The notes below the pieces were generated by a model. That model was not told where the DNA came from, searched no databases, and saw nothing but the letters and a program-made list of their open reading frames with translations. From the NCBI RefSeq assembly GCF_004340985.1, contig NZ_SLYB01000005.1:55478-119477 (forward strand): a DNA stretch of 64,000 nt, read 5' to 3'. Of this stretch, positions 39,343 through 48,835 are shown one piece after another. Position 1 is the stretch's first letter. Each line of letters opens with the position of its first letter. Both the position numbers and the translations under genes were made by a program. Origin of the DNA: Cricetibacter osteomyelitidis. GTDB taxonomy: Bacteria > Pseudomonadota > Gammaproteobacteria > Enterobacterales > Pasteurellaceae.

Positions 39343-40616
39343 CCGTTGTAATCTTTCTTTGCGTTTTATTAGGTTCCATTCTGTTAGGCGTGCCTGTTGC
39401 TTTTGCATTATTAATTTGCGGTGTGGCACTCATGTTACATTTGGATTTATTTGATGCACAAATTTTAGCTCAACAAATCGTTAGCGGTGCAGATAGCTTC
39501 TCACTCATGGCAATTCCATTCTTTATTCTTGCCGGTGAGATTATGAATGAAGGAGGATTATCTAAACGTATCATTGATCTACCAATGAAATTGGTCGGTC
39601 ATAAACGTGGTGGTCTAGGATTTGTCGCGATTATGGCCGCCATGATTATGGCAAGTTTGTCAGGTTCTGCAGTTGCAGATACTGCAGCAGTTGCCGCGAT
39701 GTTATTACCAATGATGAAGACAACAGGCTATCCGGTTGATAAATCAGCCGGTTTAATTGGTACTGCGGGGATTATTGCACCAATAATTCCACCATCTATT
39801 CCATTTATTGTGTTTGGGGTTGCCAGTGGTGTATCCATTACTAAATTGTTTCTCGCAGGGATCTTTCCCGGCATCATGATGGGGATGTGTTTGGCTACAC
39901 TTTGGTGGTGGCAGGCAAAACGTTTGAGTTTAATGACGTTTTCAAAAGCAACAAAGCAAGAATTATGTATCTCATTTAAAAATAGTATTTGGGCATTATT
40001 ACTTCCTGTCATAATCATCGGGGGGTTCCGTTCAGGTATGTTTACACCAACAGAAGCGGGAGCCGTTGCATCATTCTACGCTTTAGTTATCTCTCTCTTC
40101 GTATATAAAGAATTGAAATTTAAAGATCTTTATAAAGTAATTCTAGCTGCAGGTAAAACAACGGCCGTTGTTATGTTCTTAGTTGCAGCGGCCAATGTGA
40201 CTGGCTGGTTAATTACTGTTGCCGAATTACCGCAAATGATGACTGAATTACTAGAGCCGTTAATTGATAGCCCGACGACCTTACTGCTAGTCATTATGGC
40301 AGCAGTATTTATCATCGGTATGGTGATGGATTTAACACCAACGGTTTTAATTTTAACGCCCGTATTAATGCCATTAGTGGAAGAAGCAGGTATTGATCCT
40401 GTTTATTTTGGTGTGTTGTTTATCCTCAATACTTCCATCGGTTTAATTACGCCGCCGGTAGGAAATGTATTGAATGTAATTACCGGGGTTTCTAAACTGC
40501 CGTTTGAACAAACGGCAAAAGGGATATTACCTTACTTGCTTATGATGGCGACCTTACTATTAGCATTTGTATTTTTCCCATCATTAATTTTAACGCCGTT
40601 GGCTTGGATCAGCTGA
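39339..40616 (+). CDS. yiaN: TRAP transporter large permease
   Basis: This 425-residue DctM-type subunit has about twelve transmembrane helices. Characteristic motifs are IPFFILAGEIMNEGGLSKRII, SLSGSAVADTAAVAAMLLPMM, APIIPPSIPFIVFG and LNTSIGLITPPVGNVLNVI. It is the ion-coupled translocation subunit partnered with YiaM and the YiaO receptor. Confidence 0.95.
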   Translation: MTVVIFLCVLLGSILLGVPVAFALLICGVALMLHLDLFDAQILAQQIVSGADSFSLMAIPFFILAGEIMNEGGLSKRIIDLPMKLVGHKRGGLGFVAIMAAMIMASLSGSAVADTAAVAAMLLPMMKTTGYPVDKSAGLIGTAGIIAPIIPPSIPFIVFGVASGVSITKLFLAGIFPGIMMGMCLATLWWWQAKRLSLMTFSKATKQELCISFKNSIWALLLPVIIIGGFRSGMFTPTEAGAVASFYALVISLFVYKELKFKDLYKVILAAGKTTAVVMFLVAAANVTGWLITVAELPQMMTELLEPLIDSPTTLLLVIMAAVFIIGMVMDLTPTVLILTPVLMPLVEEAGIDPVYFGVLFILNTSIGLITPPVGNVLNVITGVSKLPFEQTAKGILPYLLMMATLLLAFVFFPSLILTPLAWIS

Positions 40617-40696
40617 TAAAGTATATCCTACTTTTACTACAAACAGGATAAATTAGCTTTTTAAACCATATTTTTTCATTCCATTAGGAGAATATT

Positions 40697-41683
40697 ATGA
40701 AGTTATTTAATTTAAAAACATTAGCTACATTAGTTATGGGTGCAGTTGTATTTACAAGTAATGCCAATGCGGAAATTAGTTTACGTTTTGGTTATGAAGC
40801 GCCGCGTAGTGATACCCAACACGAAGCCGCTAAAAAATTCAATCAATTGTTAAAAGAAAAAACCAAAGGTGAAATTAAACTCAGTTTATTTCCAGACAGC
40901 ACCTTAGGAAATGCACAAACCATGATCAGTGCCGTTCGCGGTGGTACTATTGATTTAGAAATGTCTGGTTCGCCAAACTTTACTGGTTTAGAACCAAAAC
41001 TGAATGTGATTGATATCCCATTTATTTTTAAAGATCGTGAACATGTTTATAAAGTATTGGACGGTGAAATCGGTCAAAATTTATTAAAAGATTTAGAAGC
41101 ACAAGGCTTAAAAGGTTTAGCATTCTGGGACGTTGGTTTCCGTGAGTTCTCAAATTCCAAACACCCGGTGAATAAGCCTGAAGATATCAAAGGCTTAAAA
41201 GTTCGTACCAATCAAAATCCAATGTATATTCAAGCATTTAGCTTATTAGGCAGTAACCCGGTACCAATGCCTTTAGCTGAACTTTATACCGCATTAGAAA
41301 CCCGTGCCGTTGATGCACAAGAACACCCAATCGGTATTTTCTGGTCATCAAAACTGTATGAAGTACAGAAACACTTGAGCTTGACTAACCATGGTTACAC
41401 GCCATTAATCGTCGTCATGAATAAAGCGAAATTTGATGGTTTATCTCCTGAATTACAACAAGCTGTACTTGAAGCCGCAAAAGAAGCCGGCCGATTCCAA
41501 CGTGATTTAAACGTAAAAAATGAAAAAGAGATCATTGAAAAATTACGTAAAGCAGGTGTTGAAGTTATTGAAACTGTTGACCAAATGCCATTTAAAGCCG
41601 TAATTGAAGCAGATGTTCGTAAATCATTTATCGAAAAACACGGTGATGATTTAGTTAAACAAATTGATGCGTTAGCACAATAA
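40697..41683 (+). CDS. yiaO: TRAP transporter substrate-binding protein
   Basis: This 328-residue DctP-type periplasmic receptor has a signal peptide of about 25 residues ending ANA-EI. The conserved carboxylate-binding arginine lies in GLKVRTNQNPMYIQAFSLLGSNPVPMP, followed by ELYTALETRAVDAQEHP. TAGGAG precedes the ATG. The last 18 codons are echoed in decayed form about 170 bases downstream. A hairpin containing one uptake core follows. Confidence 0.95.
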   Translation: MKLFNLKTLATLVMGAVVFTSNANAEISLRFGYEAPRSDTQHEAAKKFNQLLKEKTKGEIKLSLFPDSTLGNAQTMISAVRGGTIDLEMSGSPNFTGLEPKLNVIDIPFIFKDREHVYKVLDGEIGQNLLKDLEAQGLKGLAFWDVGFREFSNSKHPVNKPEDIKGLKVRTNQNPMYIQAFSLLGSNPVPMPLAELYTALETRAVDAQEHPIGIFWSSKLYEVQKHLSLTNHGYTPLIVVMNKAKFDGLSPELQQAVLEAAKEAGRFQRDLNVKNEKEIIEKLRKAGVEVIETVDQMPFKAVIEADVRKSFIEKHGDDLVKQIDALAQ

Positions 41684-41705
41684 TCCGGCAGTCTAAATTG
41701 CCCAA

Positions 41706-41752
41706 AAGTGCGGTGTGAAATTGAAAAGTTTTCTTATCACACCGCAATCTTT
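41706..41752 (+). terminator. Hairpin after yiaO
   Basis: GCGGTGTGA / TCACACCGC stem with an 18-base loop, followed by AATCTTT. The left arm carries the uptake core; the right arm carries a decayed one. Confidence 0.6.
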
Positions 41753-41794
41753 AGCAGATAAATATCAATACTAACTAACCTAAGAATAAACAAG

Positions 41795-41852
41795 ATATCA
41801 TCGAAAAACAGCGGCGGTTTAATTAAACAGATTGATAAATCTGCAAAATAAT
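41795..41852 (+). pseudogene. Decayed duplicate of the yiaO 3' end
   Basis: Starting ATCATCGAAAAACA this stretch aligns with the final codons of yiaO (41628-41683). After a two-base deletion it reads LIKQIDKSAK then stop, against LVKQIDALAQ in yiaO. No start, signal peptide or other part of a receptor gene remains. It looks like the scar of a former second TRAP receptor gene or a tandem duplication. Confidence 0.75.
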
Positions 41853-41918
41853 AGAAAGAAAAGATAAAAGAATAGACGTGATTATATTAAAGTGCGGTTA
41901 TTTTAGAGGTTTTTAGAT

Positions 41919-43406
41919 ATGAATTATTATTTAGGTATAGACTGCGGTGGAACGTTTATTAAAGCCGCAATTTATGATAAACAAGGTAAGTCATACGGTA
42001 CTTGCCGTCAGAGTTTATCAATTATTAGCACGCAGCCGGGGTGGGCGGAGCGAGATTTAGAAGCATTGTGGAATGCCTGCACTGAAGTGATTTCAGGGGC
42101 AATTCGGAATGCGAAAGTAACTGCCGAAAATATTAAAGCCGTGGGAATTTCCGCACAAGGTAAAGGGTTATTCTTATTAGATAAAAACCAAAAGCCTCTC
42201 GGTCATGGCATTCTTTCATCCGATCAACGCGCGCTAAATATTGTCAAACAATGGCAGGCAGAAGGCATACCACAAAAATTATACCCAATGACAAGACAAA
42301 CCTTATGGACTGGTCATCCGGTATCCATTTTACGCTGGCTCAAAGAACATCAACCCGAACGTTATAATCAAATTGGTAGTATTTTGATGTCTCATGATTA
42401 TTTACGTTTTTGTTTAACGGGTAATGTGGCTTGTGAAGAAACTAATATTTCCGAATCTAATTTCTATAATATGGAGACAGGAGAATATGATTCACATCTT
42501 GCCGGGCATTTAGAAATTCCTGAAATAATGACCGCACTTCCGCCTATTGTGGGTTCATCAGAAATTGCCGGTTATATTAATAAAAGTGCGGCGGAAAAAA
42601 CAGGTTTAGCAGAAAGCACGCCTGTTGTCGGTGGATTATTTGATGTGGTTTCAACAGCACTTTGTGCAGGACTTGATGATGAAACCAAGCTAAATGCGGT
42701 AATGGGGACATGGTCGGTAGTAAGTGGAATTACAAACCATATTGATTACAATCAAGCATTACCTTTCGTCTATGGGCGTTATGCTCAAACCAATCGGTTT
42801 ATTGTACATGAAGCCAGCCCGACTTCAGCGGGTAACTTGGAGTGGTTTACCAAGCAGTGGAATTTAGACAACTATCACGAAATTAATGCGGCTGTAAGAA
42901 GCTTACCGAAAGCGGAAAGCAGCATATTTTTTATCCCATTCCTCTATGGTTCAAATGCAGGTTTAGGTATGCAGGCCGGATTTTATGGTTTGCAATCCTT
43001 GCACACGAAAGCACATCTGCTACAAGCTATTTATGAAGGGGTTGTTTTTAGTTTGATGTTCCATTTGGAACGTATGTTGCAACGTTTTCCTCATACAAAA
43101 GTGTTACGTGTAACGGGTGGACCTGCACGTTCAAAAGAATGGTTGAGTATTTTGGCTGATTTAAGCGGACTCACCGTTGAAGCGCCACAAGTGGAAGAAA
43201 CGGGGTGTTTAGGTGCGGCACTAATGGGAATGGTCGGTAGCGGAGAGTTTGCAAGTGTGGAGCAAGCACTCGCCATTGTGCAGGCCTCAGTCGAACGGAT
43301 TGAACCGGATAGCACCGTTTATGAGCAATATCAAAAGAAATATGCCAAATATAAATTATTAATCGAGTGTTTACAGCGATTTAATCAAGATAAAGATAAG
43401 TTATAA
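41919..43406 (+). CDS. lyxK: L-xylulokinase
   Basis: This FGGY-family sugar kinase of 495 residues begins YYLGIDCGGTFIKAAIYDKQGK, the phosphate-1 motif. It carries GGLFDVVSTALCAGLD and the C-terminal ATP segment VLRVTGGPARSKEWLSILADLSG. In E. coli LyxK phosphorylates L-xylulose and also 3-keto-L-gulonate. Here the latter fits, because YiaK makes 3-keto-L-gulonate and SgbH decarboxylates its 6-phosphate. GAGG lies just upstream of the ATG. Confidence 0.92.
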   Translation: MNYYLGIDCGGTFIKAAIYDKQGKSYGTCRQSLSIISTQPGWAERDLEALWNACTEVISGAIRNAKVTAENIKAVGISAQGKGLFLLDKNQKPLGHGILSSDQRALNIVKQWQAEGIPQKLYPMTRQTLWTGHPVSILRWLKEHQPERYNQIGSILMSHDYLRFCLTGNVACEETNISESNFYNMETGEYDSHLAGHLEIPEIMTALPPIVGSSEIAGYINKSAAEKTGLAESTPVVGGLFDVVSTALCAGLDDETKLNAVMGTWSVVSGITNHIDYNQALPFVYGRYAQTNRFIVHEASPTSAGNLEWFTKQWNLDNYHEINAAVRSLPKAESSIFFIPFLYGSNAGLGMQAGFYGLQSLHTKAHLLQAIYEGVVFSLMFHLERMLQRFPHTKVLRVTGGPARSKEWLSILADLSGLTVEAPQVEETGCLGAALMGMVGSGEFASVEQALAIVQASVERIEPDSTVYEQYQKKYAKYKLLIECLQRFNQDKDKL

Positions 43407-43421
43407 AAGAGGTTATTTTAA

Positions 43422-44282
43422 ATGAGAAAACATAAGTTAGGCATTTATGAAAAAGCCTTACCTAAAAATATCAGTTGGCAAGACCGCTTATCCATTGCCA
43501 AAGCCAGTGGCTTTGATTTTGTTGAAATTTCGGTCGATGAAACCGATGAACGTCTTGCCCGTTTAGATTGGAGCAAAGAAGAACGTATTGAACTTGTTAA
43601 AGCGATTATTAAAACCGGGGTAACGATTCCATCAATGTGCTTATCAGGACATCGTCGTTTTCCATTTGGTAGCCGCGATGAAGCAACTCGCCAAAAAGCC
43701 TGTGAAATTATGGAAAAAGCAATTCAACTCGCGGTTGATCTCGGTATTCGTACCATTCAATTAGCAGGTTATGATGTGTATTATGAAGAGCAGGACGAAG
43801 GTACAATTGAACGCTTCCAGCAAGGTTTAGAATGGGTAACTGAACTTGCGGCAAGCAACCAAGTAACCATTGCGGTAGAAATTATGGATACAAAATTTAT
43901 GAGTTCAATCAGCCGATGGAAAAAGTGGGATGAGATTATCAAATCCCCATGGTTTACGGTGTATCCGGATTTAGGCAATTTATCTGCGTGGAATGATAAT
44001 GTCGCTGAAGAATTAAAATTGGGCATAGATAAAATTTCTGCAATCCATTTAAAAGACACATATAAAGTCACTGAAACCTGTAAAGGACAATTCCGTGATG
44101 TGCCATTTGGTGAAGGTTGTGTGGATTTTGTGGCTTGTTTTAACACGCTTGCCAAATTAAATTATCGTGGTGCATTTTTAATTGAAATGTGGACGGAAAA
44201 AGCCGATGAACCGATTGCAGAAATTATTAATGCTCGTCGTTGGATTGAACAAAAAATGAAAGAAGGTGGTTTTCAATGTTAA
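43422..44282 (+). CDS. sgbU: L-xylulose-5-phosphate 3-epimerase
   Basis: This 286-residue TIM-barrel protein of the SgbU/UlaE family interconverts L-xylulose 5-phosphate and L-ribulose 5-phosphate. Metal and catalytic residues lie in [32 protein letters not shown] and [22 protein letters not shown] is the family start. It overlaps sgbE by seven bases, so translation is coupled. Confidence 0.94.
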   Translation: MRKHKLGIYEKALPKNISWQDRLSIAKASGFDFVEISVDETDERLARLDWSKEERIELVKAIIKTGVTIPSMCLSGHRRFPFGSRDEATRQKACEIMEKAIQLAVDLGIRTIQLAGYDVYYEEQDEGTIERFQQGLEWVTELAASNQVTIAVEIMDTKFMSSISRWKKWDEIIKSPWFTVYPDLGNLSAWNDNVAEELKLGIDKISAIHLKDTYKVTETCKGQFRDVPFGEGCVDFVACFNTLAKLNYRGAFLIEMWTEKADEPIAEIINARRWIEQKMKEGGFQC

Positions 44283-44971
44283 AAGAATTACGCGAAAAAG
44301 TGCTTAAAGCAAATTTAGAATTACCAAAACATAATTTGGTTACGTTTACTTGGGGTAATGTGAGTGCGATTGATCGCGAAAAAGGTTTAGTCGTCATCAA
44401 ACCATCCGGTGTTGAATACGATGTGATGACTGCTGAAGATATGGTGGTTGTAGATTTACACACCGGCGAAGTTGTAGAAGGTATGAAAAAACCGTCTTCC
44501 GATACGCCAACTCACTTAGAACTTTATCGTCAATTTACAAGTATCGGCGGTATTGTACATACTCATTCTCGCCACGCAACCATTTGGGCTCAAGCAGGTG
44601 AAGATCTAATTGCTGCCGGCACAACCCACGCAGACTATTTCTACGGTTCGATTCCATGTACTCGCCAAATGACACCTGCTGAAATTGAAGGTGAGTATGA
44701 ACTAGAAACAGGAAAAGTCATCGTGGAAACTTTCCGTAAACGCAATATCGATCCAACACAAGTTCCGGCGGTTCTTGTCAATTCACATGGCCCATTTGCT
44801 TGGGGAACAGATGCAGATAACGCGGTACATAATGCAGTAGTATTGGAAGAAATTGGCTATATGAACTTATTTAGCCGTCAACTTCGTCCAAATCTACACG
44901 CTATGCAACAAGCGTTATTAGATAAGCATTATTTACGTAAACACGGTAAAAATGCGTATTATGGCCAATAA
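44276..44971 (+). CDS. sgbE: L-ribulose-5-phosphate 4-epimerase
   Basis: This 231-residue class II aldolase-type epimerase yields D-xylulose 5-phosphate for the pentose phosphate pathway. Zinc ligands and substrate residues appear in [30 protein letters not shown] and [18 protein letters not shown] (HTH zinc pair). The sequence could equally be called AraD or UlaF; operon context supports sgbE. Confidence 0.93.
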   Translation: MLKELREKVLKANLELPKHNLVTFTWGNVSAIDREKGLVVIKPSGVEYDVMTAEDMVVVDLHTGEVVEGMKKPSSDTPTHLELYRQFTSIGGIVHTHSRHATIWAQAGEDLIAAGTTHADYFYGSIPCTRQMTPAEIEGEYELETGKVIVETFRKRNIDPTQVPAVLVNSHGPFAWGTDADNAVHNAVVLEEIGYMNLFSRQLRPNLHAMQQALLDKHYLRKHGKNAYYGQ

Positions 44972-44991
44972 TTTTGATAAAGGAACATATT

Positions 44992-45663
44992 ATGACTAAA
45001 CCGCTTCTTCAGATAGCATTAGATTCCTTAAGTTTAGAAAAAGCAGTTTCCGATGCGAAGCAGGCAGAAAACTTTGTTGATGTTATTGAAGTTGGAACGA
45101 TTCTCGCTTGTGCTGAAGGGATGAAAGCCGTAAGTACATTGCGAGCGTTACATCCGAATCATATTTTAGTATGTGATTTAAAAACAACCGATGCGGGAGC
45201 GACATTAGCCAAAATGGCATTTGAGGCCGGTGCGGATTGGTTAACCGTCTCTGCAGCCGCACACCCTGCAACTAAAGCGGCATGTAAAGCGGTAGCTGAT
45301 GAATTTAATGCTAAGCATAATCCAACAACGCCAAAAGAAATTCAAATCGAACTCTATGGTAATTGGACATTAGCTGATGCCAAAGAATGGATTGATTTGG
45401 GGGTAACGCAAGCGATTTATCACCGCTCACGTGATGCCGAATTAGCCGGCAAAGGTTGGACTGCAGAAGATATTGAATTAATGAAACAATTATCTGAACT
45501 AGGGTTAGAACTCTCGATTACCGGAGGGATAATTCCTGAAGATATTCATTTATTCAAGGAAATCAAAAATGCCAAATCCTTTATTGCCGGTCGGGCGTTA
45601 GTCGGTGAAAAGGGACAACAAACTGCCGAAGCAATACATTCGGAAATTAATAAATATTGGTAA
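44992..45663 (+). CDS. sgbH: 3-keto-L-gulonate-6-phosphate decarboxylase
   Basis: This 223-residue orotidine-decarboxylase-superfamily barrel converts 3-keto-L-gulonate 6-phosphate to L-xylulose 5-phosphate and carbon dioxide, with magnesium. Signature LVCDLKTTDAGATLAKMAFEAGADWLTVSAAA contains the D-x-K-x-x-D catalytic motif. The C-terminal phosphate site is ITGGI...FIAGRALVG. The ATG at 44992 follows AAAGGA. Last gene of the yia module. Confidence 0.95.
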   Translation: MTKPLLQIALDSLSLEKAVSDAKQAENFVDVIEVGTILACAEGMKAVSTLRALHPNHILVCDLKTTDAGATLAKMAFEAGADWLTVSAAAHPATKAACKAVADEFNAKHNPTTPKEIQIELYGNWTLADAKEWIDLGVTQAIYHRSRDAELAGKGWTAEDIELMKQLSELGLELSITGGIIPEDIHLFKEIKNAKSFIAGRALVGEKGQQTAEAIHSEINKYW

Positions 45664-45678
45664 TGTGTAAAAATTATG

Positions 45679-45706
45679 AATGGGCTAAACGTTAACCCAT
45701 TTTTTA
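45679..45706. terminator. Terminator between sgbH and the DeoR-type gene
   Basis: AATGGG / CCCATT with an extended TAA/TTA inner stem, then TTTTTT. It lies between convergent genes. Confidence 0.82.
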
Positions 45707-46462
45707 AACTAAAATTAATTCGATGTTTATTTCAGAAATTGCATCCTGTGCATTTTTTATTAAACCATTGTCGCAAATAATATAGTCGAAAACCGAAAGT
45801 GGAAACAGCAAAAATGTCGCCACTTTACCGTATTTAGAAGAATCCGTCACCAGCACATTTTGGGTGGCTGACTGTACAATGGCCTTTTTCACCGGAATTT
45901 TGTTTTCATCGGGTGTGGTTAAGCCTTTCAGGTTCCAAGATGAAGTGGAAATAAAAGCAATATCAATAGAGACATTGCGTAAAAATTGTGCCGCTAGCTC
46001 GCCCACGCTGGAACGGTTGGATTTATTTACACTTCCGCCGGTGTGAATAAGTTCACATTGACCATAGTTCATCAAGAAGTCTGCAATGGCAAAATCATTC
46101 GTGATCACTAATAAATCCGTACGATAAGCAATTTTGCGGGCAATTTCAAAAGTCGTCGTACCGGCATCCAGATAGACTGTTAAATTTTTACCAATCATCT
46201 CTGCCGATTTTTTTCCTATACGCTTTTTTTCATCTTGAAATAACAAAGATTTATCATCATGAGTAGGCTCAAAAGAAAGTCGTTCTAAAAGTTGTACGCC
46301 GCCGGATACCGATACAACTTTACCGTCATCTTCCAGTTTTTGAATATCGCGACGAATAGTCATATGCGAAACGCCCAATTGTTCTGTGAGCGTGGCAATA
46401 CTGATGACATTTTGCTGTTGTATTAGGTTTAATAGTCGTTTTTGTCGTTCTACGGGGATCAT
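45704..46462 (-). CDS. DeoR/GlpR-family regulator of the tetronate operon
   Basis: This 252-residue regulator has the N-terminal DeoR helix-turn-helix RQKRLLNLIQQQNVISIATLTEQLGVSHMTIRRDIQKLEDDGKVVSVSGGV (residues 6-56). It also has the sugar-phosphate sensor domain (VYLDAGTTTFEIARKI, LVITNDFAIADFL, VTDSSKYGKV). I take the start MIPVERQKR at 46462; the frame extends 14 codons further without support. It is divergent from ltnD. In E. coli ygbI holds the same place beside ygbJKLMN, so control of the tetronate genes is expected. Confidence 0.9.
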   Translation of the reverse strand: MIPVERQKRLLNLIQQQNVISIATLTEQLGVSHMTIRRDIQKLEDDGKVVSVSGGVQLLERLSFEPTHDDKSLLFQDEKKRIGKKSAEMIGKNLTVYLDAGTTTFEIARKIAYRTDLLVITNDFAIADFLMNYGQCELIHTGGSVNKSNRSSVGELAAQFLRNVSIDIAFISTSSWNLKGLTTPDENKIPVKKAIVQSATQNVLVTDSSKYGKVATFLLFPLSVFDYIICDNGLIKNAQDAISEINIELILV

Positions 46463-46577
46463 AGCATTACCTATAAAGATGTATGTTTTATGAAAATTAT
46501 ACATGTTTTAGTCTTATTAATTCAAATATCATAAAATTATCAAAAATTAACAAGGAATCACATAAAATGTTAAATAA

Positions 46578-46593
46578 TGTGATGTGGATCACA
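46578..46593. promoter_or_regulatory. Perfect CRP site upstream of ltnD
   Basis: TGTGATGTGGATCACA matches TGTGA-N6-TCACA exactly, in an AAATAA/GATTTT context. It lies 73 bases before the ltnD start. cAMP-CRP activation of the tetronate operon is the expected meaning. Confidence 0.85.
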
Positions 46594-46665
46594 GATTTTT
46601 ATTTTAAAAAAAGAGATACTTCACACAACAAATTACATCAATCACTTTATTTAAAGGAAATTATT

Positions 46666-47574
46666 ATGACTAATCAATCTTATTCGGTAGCCGTTGTAGG
46701 TTTAGGTGCAATGGGGATGGGGGCTGCAGTTTCTTGTGTTAATGCAGGTTTAACCACTTACGGAATTGATTTAAATCCGACCGCACTTGAGAAGTTAAAA
46801 GCCGCAGGTGCAAAAGATGTTGCAACCAACGGTGATACATTTGCTAATCAACTGAACGCAGTCGTGCTGTTAGTGGTAAATGCAAACCAAGTAAAAACGG
46901 TGCTGTTTGGCGAAAATGGTTTGGCGGCAAAATTGAATAAAGGCACCGCAGTGATGGTGTCATCCACTATCTCGGCACAAGATGCAAAAGAAATTTCACA
47001 AAAATTAACAGGCTTAGGTTTGGTCATGCTGGACGCACCGGTTTCCGGTGGGGCAGCGAAAGCGGCTCAAGGTGAAATGACGGTAATGGCATCAGGTTCA
47101 AAAGAAGCATTCGATAAATTACAACCTGTATTAGATGCGGTAGCCGGTAAAGTTTATAACATCGGTGAAGAAATCGGCTTGGGTGCTACCGTTAAAATTA
47201 TTCATCAATTATTAGCAGGTGTACATATTGCAGCAGGTGCTGAGGCAATGGCATTAGCAGCCAAAGCAGGTATTCCGTTAAATCTGATGTATGACGTAGT
47301 AACCAATGCAGCCGGTAACTCTTGGATGTTTGAAAACCGTATGAAACACGTGGTGGACGGTGATTACACGCCACTTTCAATGGTAGATATTTTCGTAAAA
47401 GATTTAGGTTTGGTAAACGATACGGCGAAATCATTACATTTCCCATTACATCTTGCCAGTACGGCTTATTCAATGTTTACAGAAGCAAGCAATGCCGGTT
47501 TCGGTAAAGAAGATGACAGTGCAGTGATTAAAATTTTCAACGGTATCGAATTACCAAAAAAAGGAGCGAATTAA
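46666..47574 (+). CDS. ltnD: L-threonate dehydrogenase
   Basis: LtnD oxidises L-threonate to 2-oxo-tetronate with NAD. This is a 302-residue beta-hydroxyacid dehydrogenase: NAD loop VVGLGAMGMGAAVSCVNAG (residues 8-26), substrate motif LDAPVSGGAAKAAQGEMTVM, catalytic lysine in GATVKIIHQLLAG. The ATG at 46666 follows AAAGGA; the long upstream frame crosses the promoter region. The stop overlaps the otnK start. Confidence 0.94.
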   Translation: MTNQSYSVAVVGLGAMGMGAAVSCVNAGLTTYGIDLNPTALEKLKAAGAKDVATNGDTFANQLNAVVLLVVNANQVKTVLFGENGLAAKLNKGTAVMVSSTISAQDAKEISQKLTGLGLVMLDAPVSGGAAKAAQGEMTVMASGSKEAFDKLQPVLDAVAGKVYNIGEEIGLGATVKIIHQLLAGVHIAAGAEAMALAAKAGIPLNLMYDVVTNAAGNSWMFENRMKHVVDGDYTPLSMVDIFVKDLGLVNDTAKSLHFPLHLASTAYSMFTEASNAGFGKEDDSAVIKIFNGIELPKKGAN

Positions 47575-48824
47575 TGACTAAAACCGTATTAGGCGTGATC
47601 GCCGATGATTTTACCGGAGCCAGCGATATTGCCAGTTTTTTAACGGAAAACGGTTTACAAACCGTGCAAATGAACGGCGTACCGAGTGAACCGTTACAAA
47701 GTGCGGTAGATGCTATCGTCATTAGCTTGAAATCTCGTTCTAATCCTGTTGCAGAAGCGGTGGAACAATCTTTGTCAGCCTTAAATTGGTTACAAGCCAA
47801 TGGTTGTAATCAATTCTATTTCAAATATTGTTCCACTTTCGATAGCACCGAAAAAGGCAATATCGGTCCTGTAACCGATGCCTTAATGAAAGCATTGGGA
47901 ACGGATTTCACTGTTGTGACACCGGCTTTACCCGTAAACGGTCGTACTATTTTCAACGGTTATTTGTTTGTGGGTAATGTGTTGCTGAATGAATCCGGTA
48001 TGCAAAATCACCCGATTACCCCAATGAAAGACGCCAACTTGGTGCGTTTAATGGATGCACAATCGCAAGGTAAAACCGGGTTGGTTGTAAGTTCCGACGT
48101 ATTCCAAGGGGCAGAAAAAGTCAAAGCCCGTTTTGCCGAACTGAAAAGCCAAGGCTTTAGCTATGCCGTGGTGGATGCGGTAGATAATTCTCAACTTGCC
48201 GTACTTGCCGAAGCGGTCGCAGATTTGAAATTAGTCACCGGCGGTTCAGGTTTAGGTGCTTATATGGCCGCCCGTTTAAGTGGCGGCAAAAAAGGCACTA
48301 ATGCTATTGTGCCGCCGAAAGGTAAAACTGTGGTGCTTTCAGGCTCTTGCTCGGTGATGACCAATAAGCAAGTAAACACCTACAAAGCCAAAGCACCGGC
48401 ATTACAGCTGGATGTGGAGCAAGCCTTAAATAACAGCAATTATGTGCAAGAATTATATGATTGGGTGCAAAACAACTTGAACTCCCCACTTGCTCCAATG
48501 GTGTACGCCACTGTGCCACCTGATGTTTTAAAAGAAATTCAAGCCAAATTCGGAGCAGATATTGCAAGCCATACCATCGAAAACACTTTTGCAAAATTGG
48601 CGGAAAAACTGCAACAAAGCGGCGTAAATAATTTTATTACCGCAGGCGGTGAAACGTCTAGCATTGTGGTTCAACAGCTGGGCTTCCACGGTTTCCAAAT
48701 CGGAAAACAAATTGCACCGGGCGTGCCTTGGCTGAAAGCGTTGAATGCACCGGTATTTCTTGCCTTGAAATCCGGTAATTTCGGTAAAGAAGATTTCTTT
48801 GAATTTGCACAGAGTATGTCATAG
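47574..48824 (+). CDS. otnK: 3-oxo-tetronate 4-phosphate kinase
   Basis: This 416-residue four-carbon acid sugar kinase (formerly DUF1537) phosphorylates 3-oxo-tetronate at C4. The N-terminal domain has VLGVIADDFTGASDIASFL and FYFKYCSTFDSTEKGNIGPV; the C-terminal ATP domain has VLSGSCSVMTNKQV and ITAGGETSSIVVQQLG. It shares one base with the ltnD stop. Assignment rests on the family and operon: LtnD/DenD, OtnI, OtnK and OtnC form a described tetronate route. Confidence 0.94.
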   Translation: MTKTVLGVIADDFTGASDIASFLTENGLQTVQMNGVPSEPLQSAVDAIVISLKSRSNPVAEAVEQSLSALNWLQANGCNQFYFKYCSTFDSTEKGNIGPVTDALMKALGTDFTVVTPALPVNGRTIFNGYLFVGNVLLNESGMQNHPITPMKDANLVRLMDAQSQGKTGLVVSSDVFQGAEKVKARFAELKSQGFSYAVVDAVDNSQLAVLAEAVADLKLVTGGSGLGAYMAARLSGGKKGTNAIVPPKGKTVVLSGSCSVMTNKQVNTYKAKAPALQLDVEQALNNSNYVQELYDWVQNNLNSPLAPMVYATVPPDVLKEIQAKFGADIASHTIENTFAKLAEKLQQSGVNNFITAGGETSSIVVQQLGFHGFQIGKQIAPGVPWLKALNAPVFLALKSGNFGKEDFFEFAQSMS

Positions 48825-48835
48825 AAGGATGTGTT

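Noticed and set aside
40617..40696. Attenuator between yiaN and yiaO
   Set aside because: TATCCT / AGGATA can pair but the stem is short with a long loop and no T-run.
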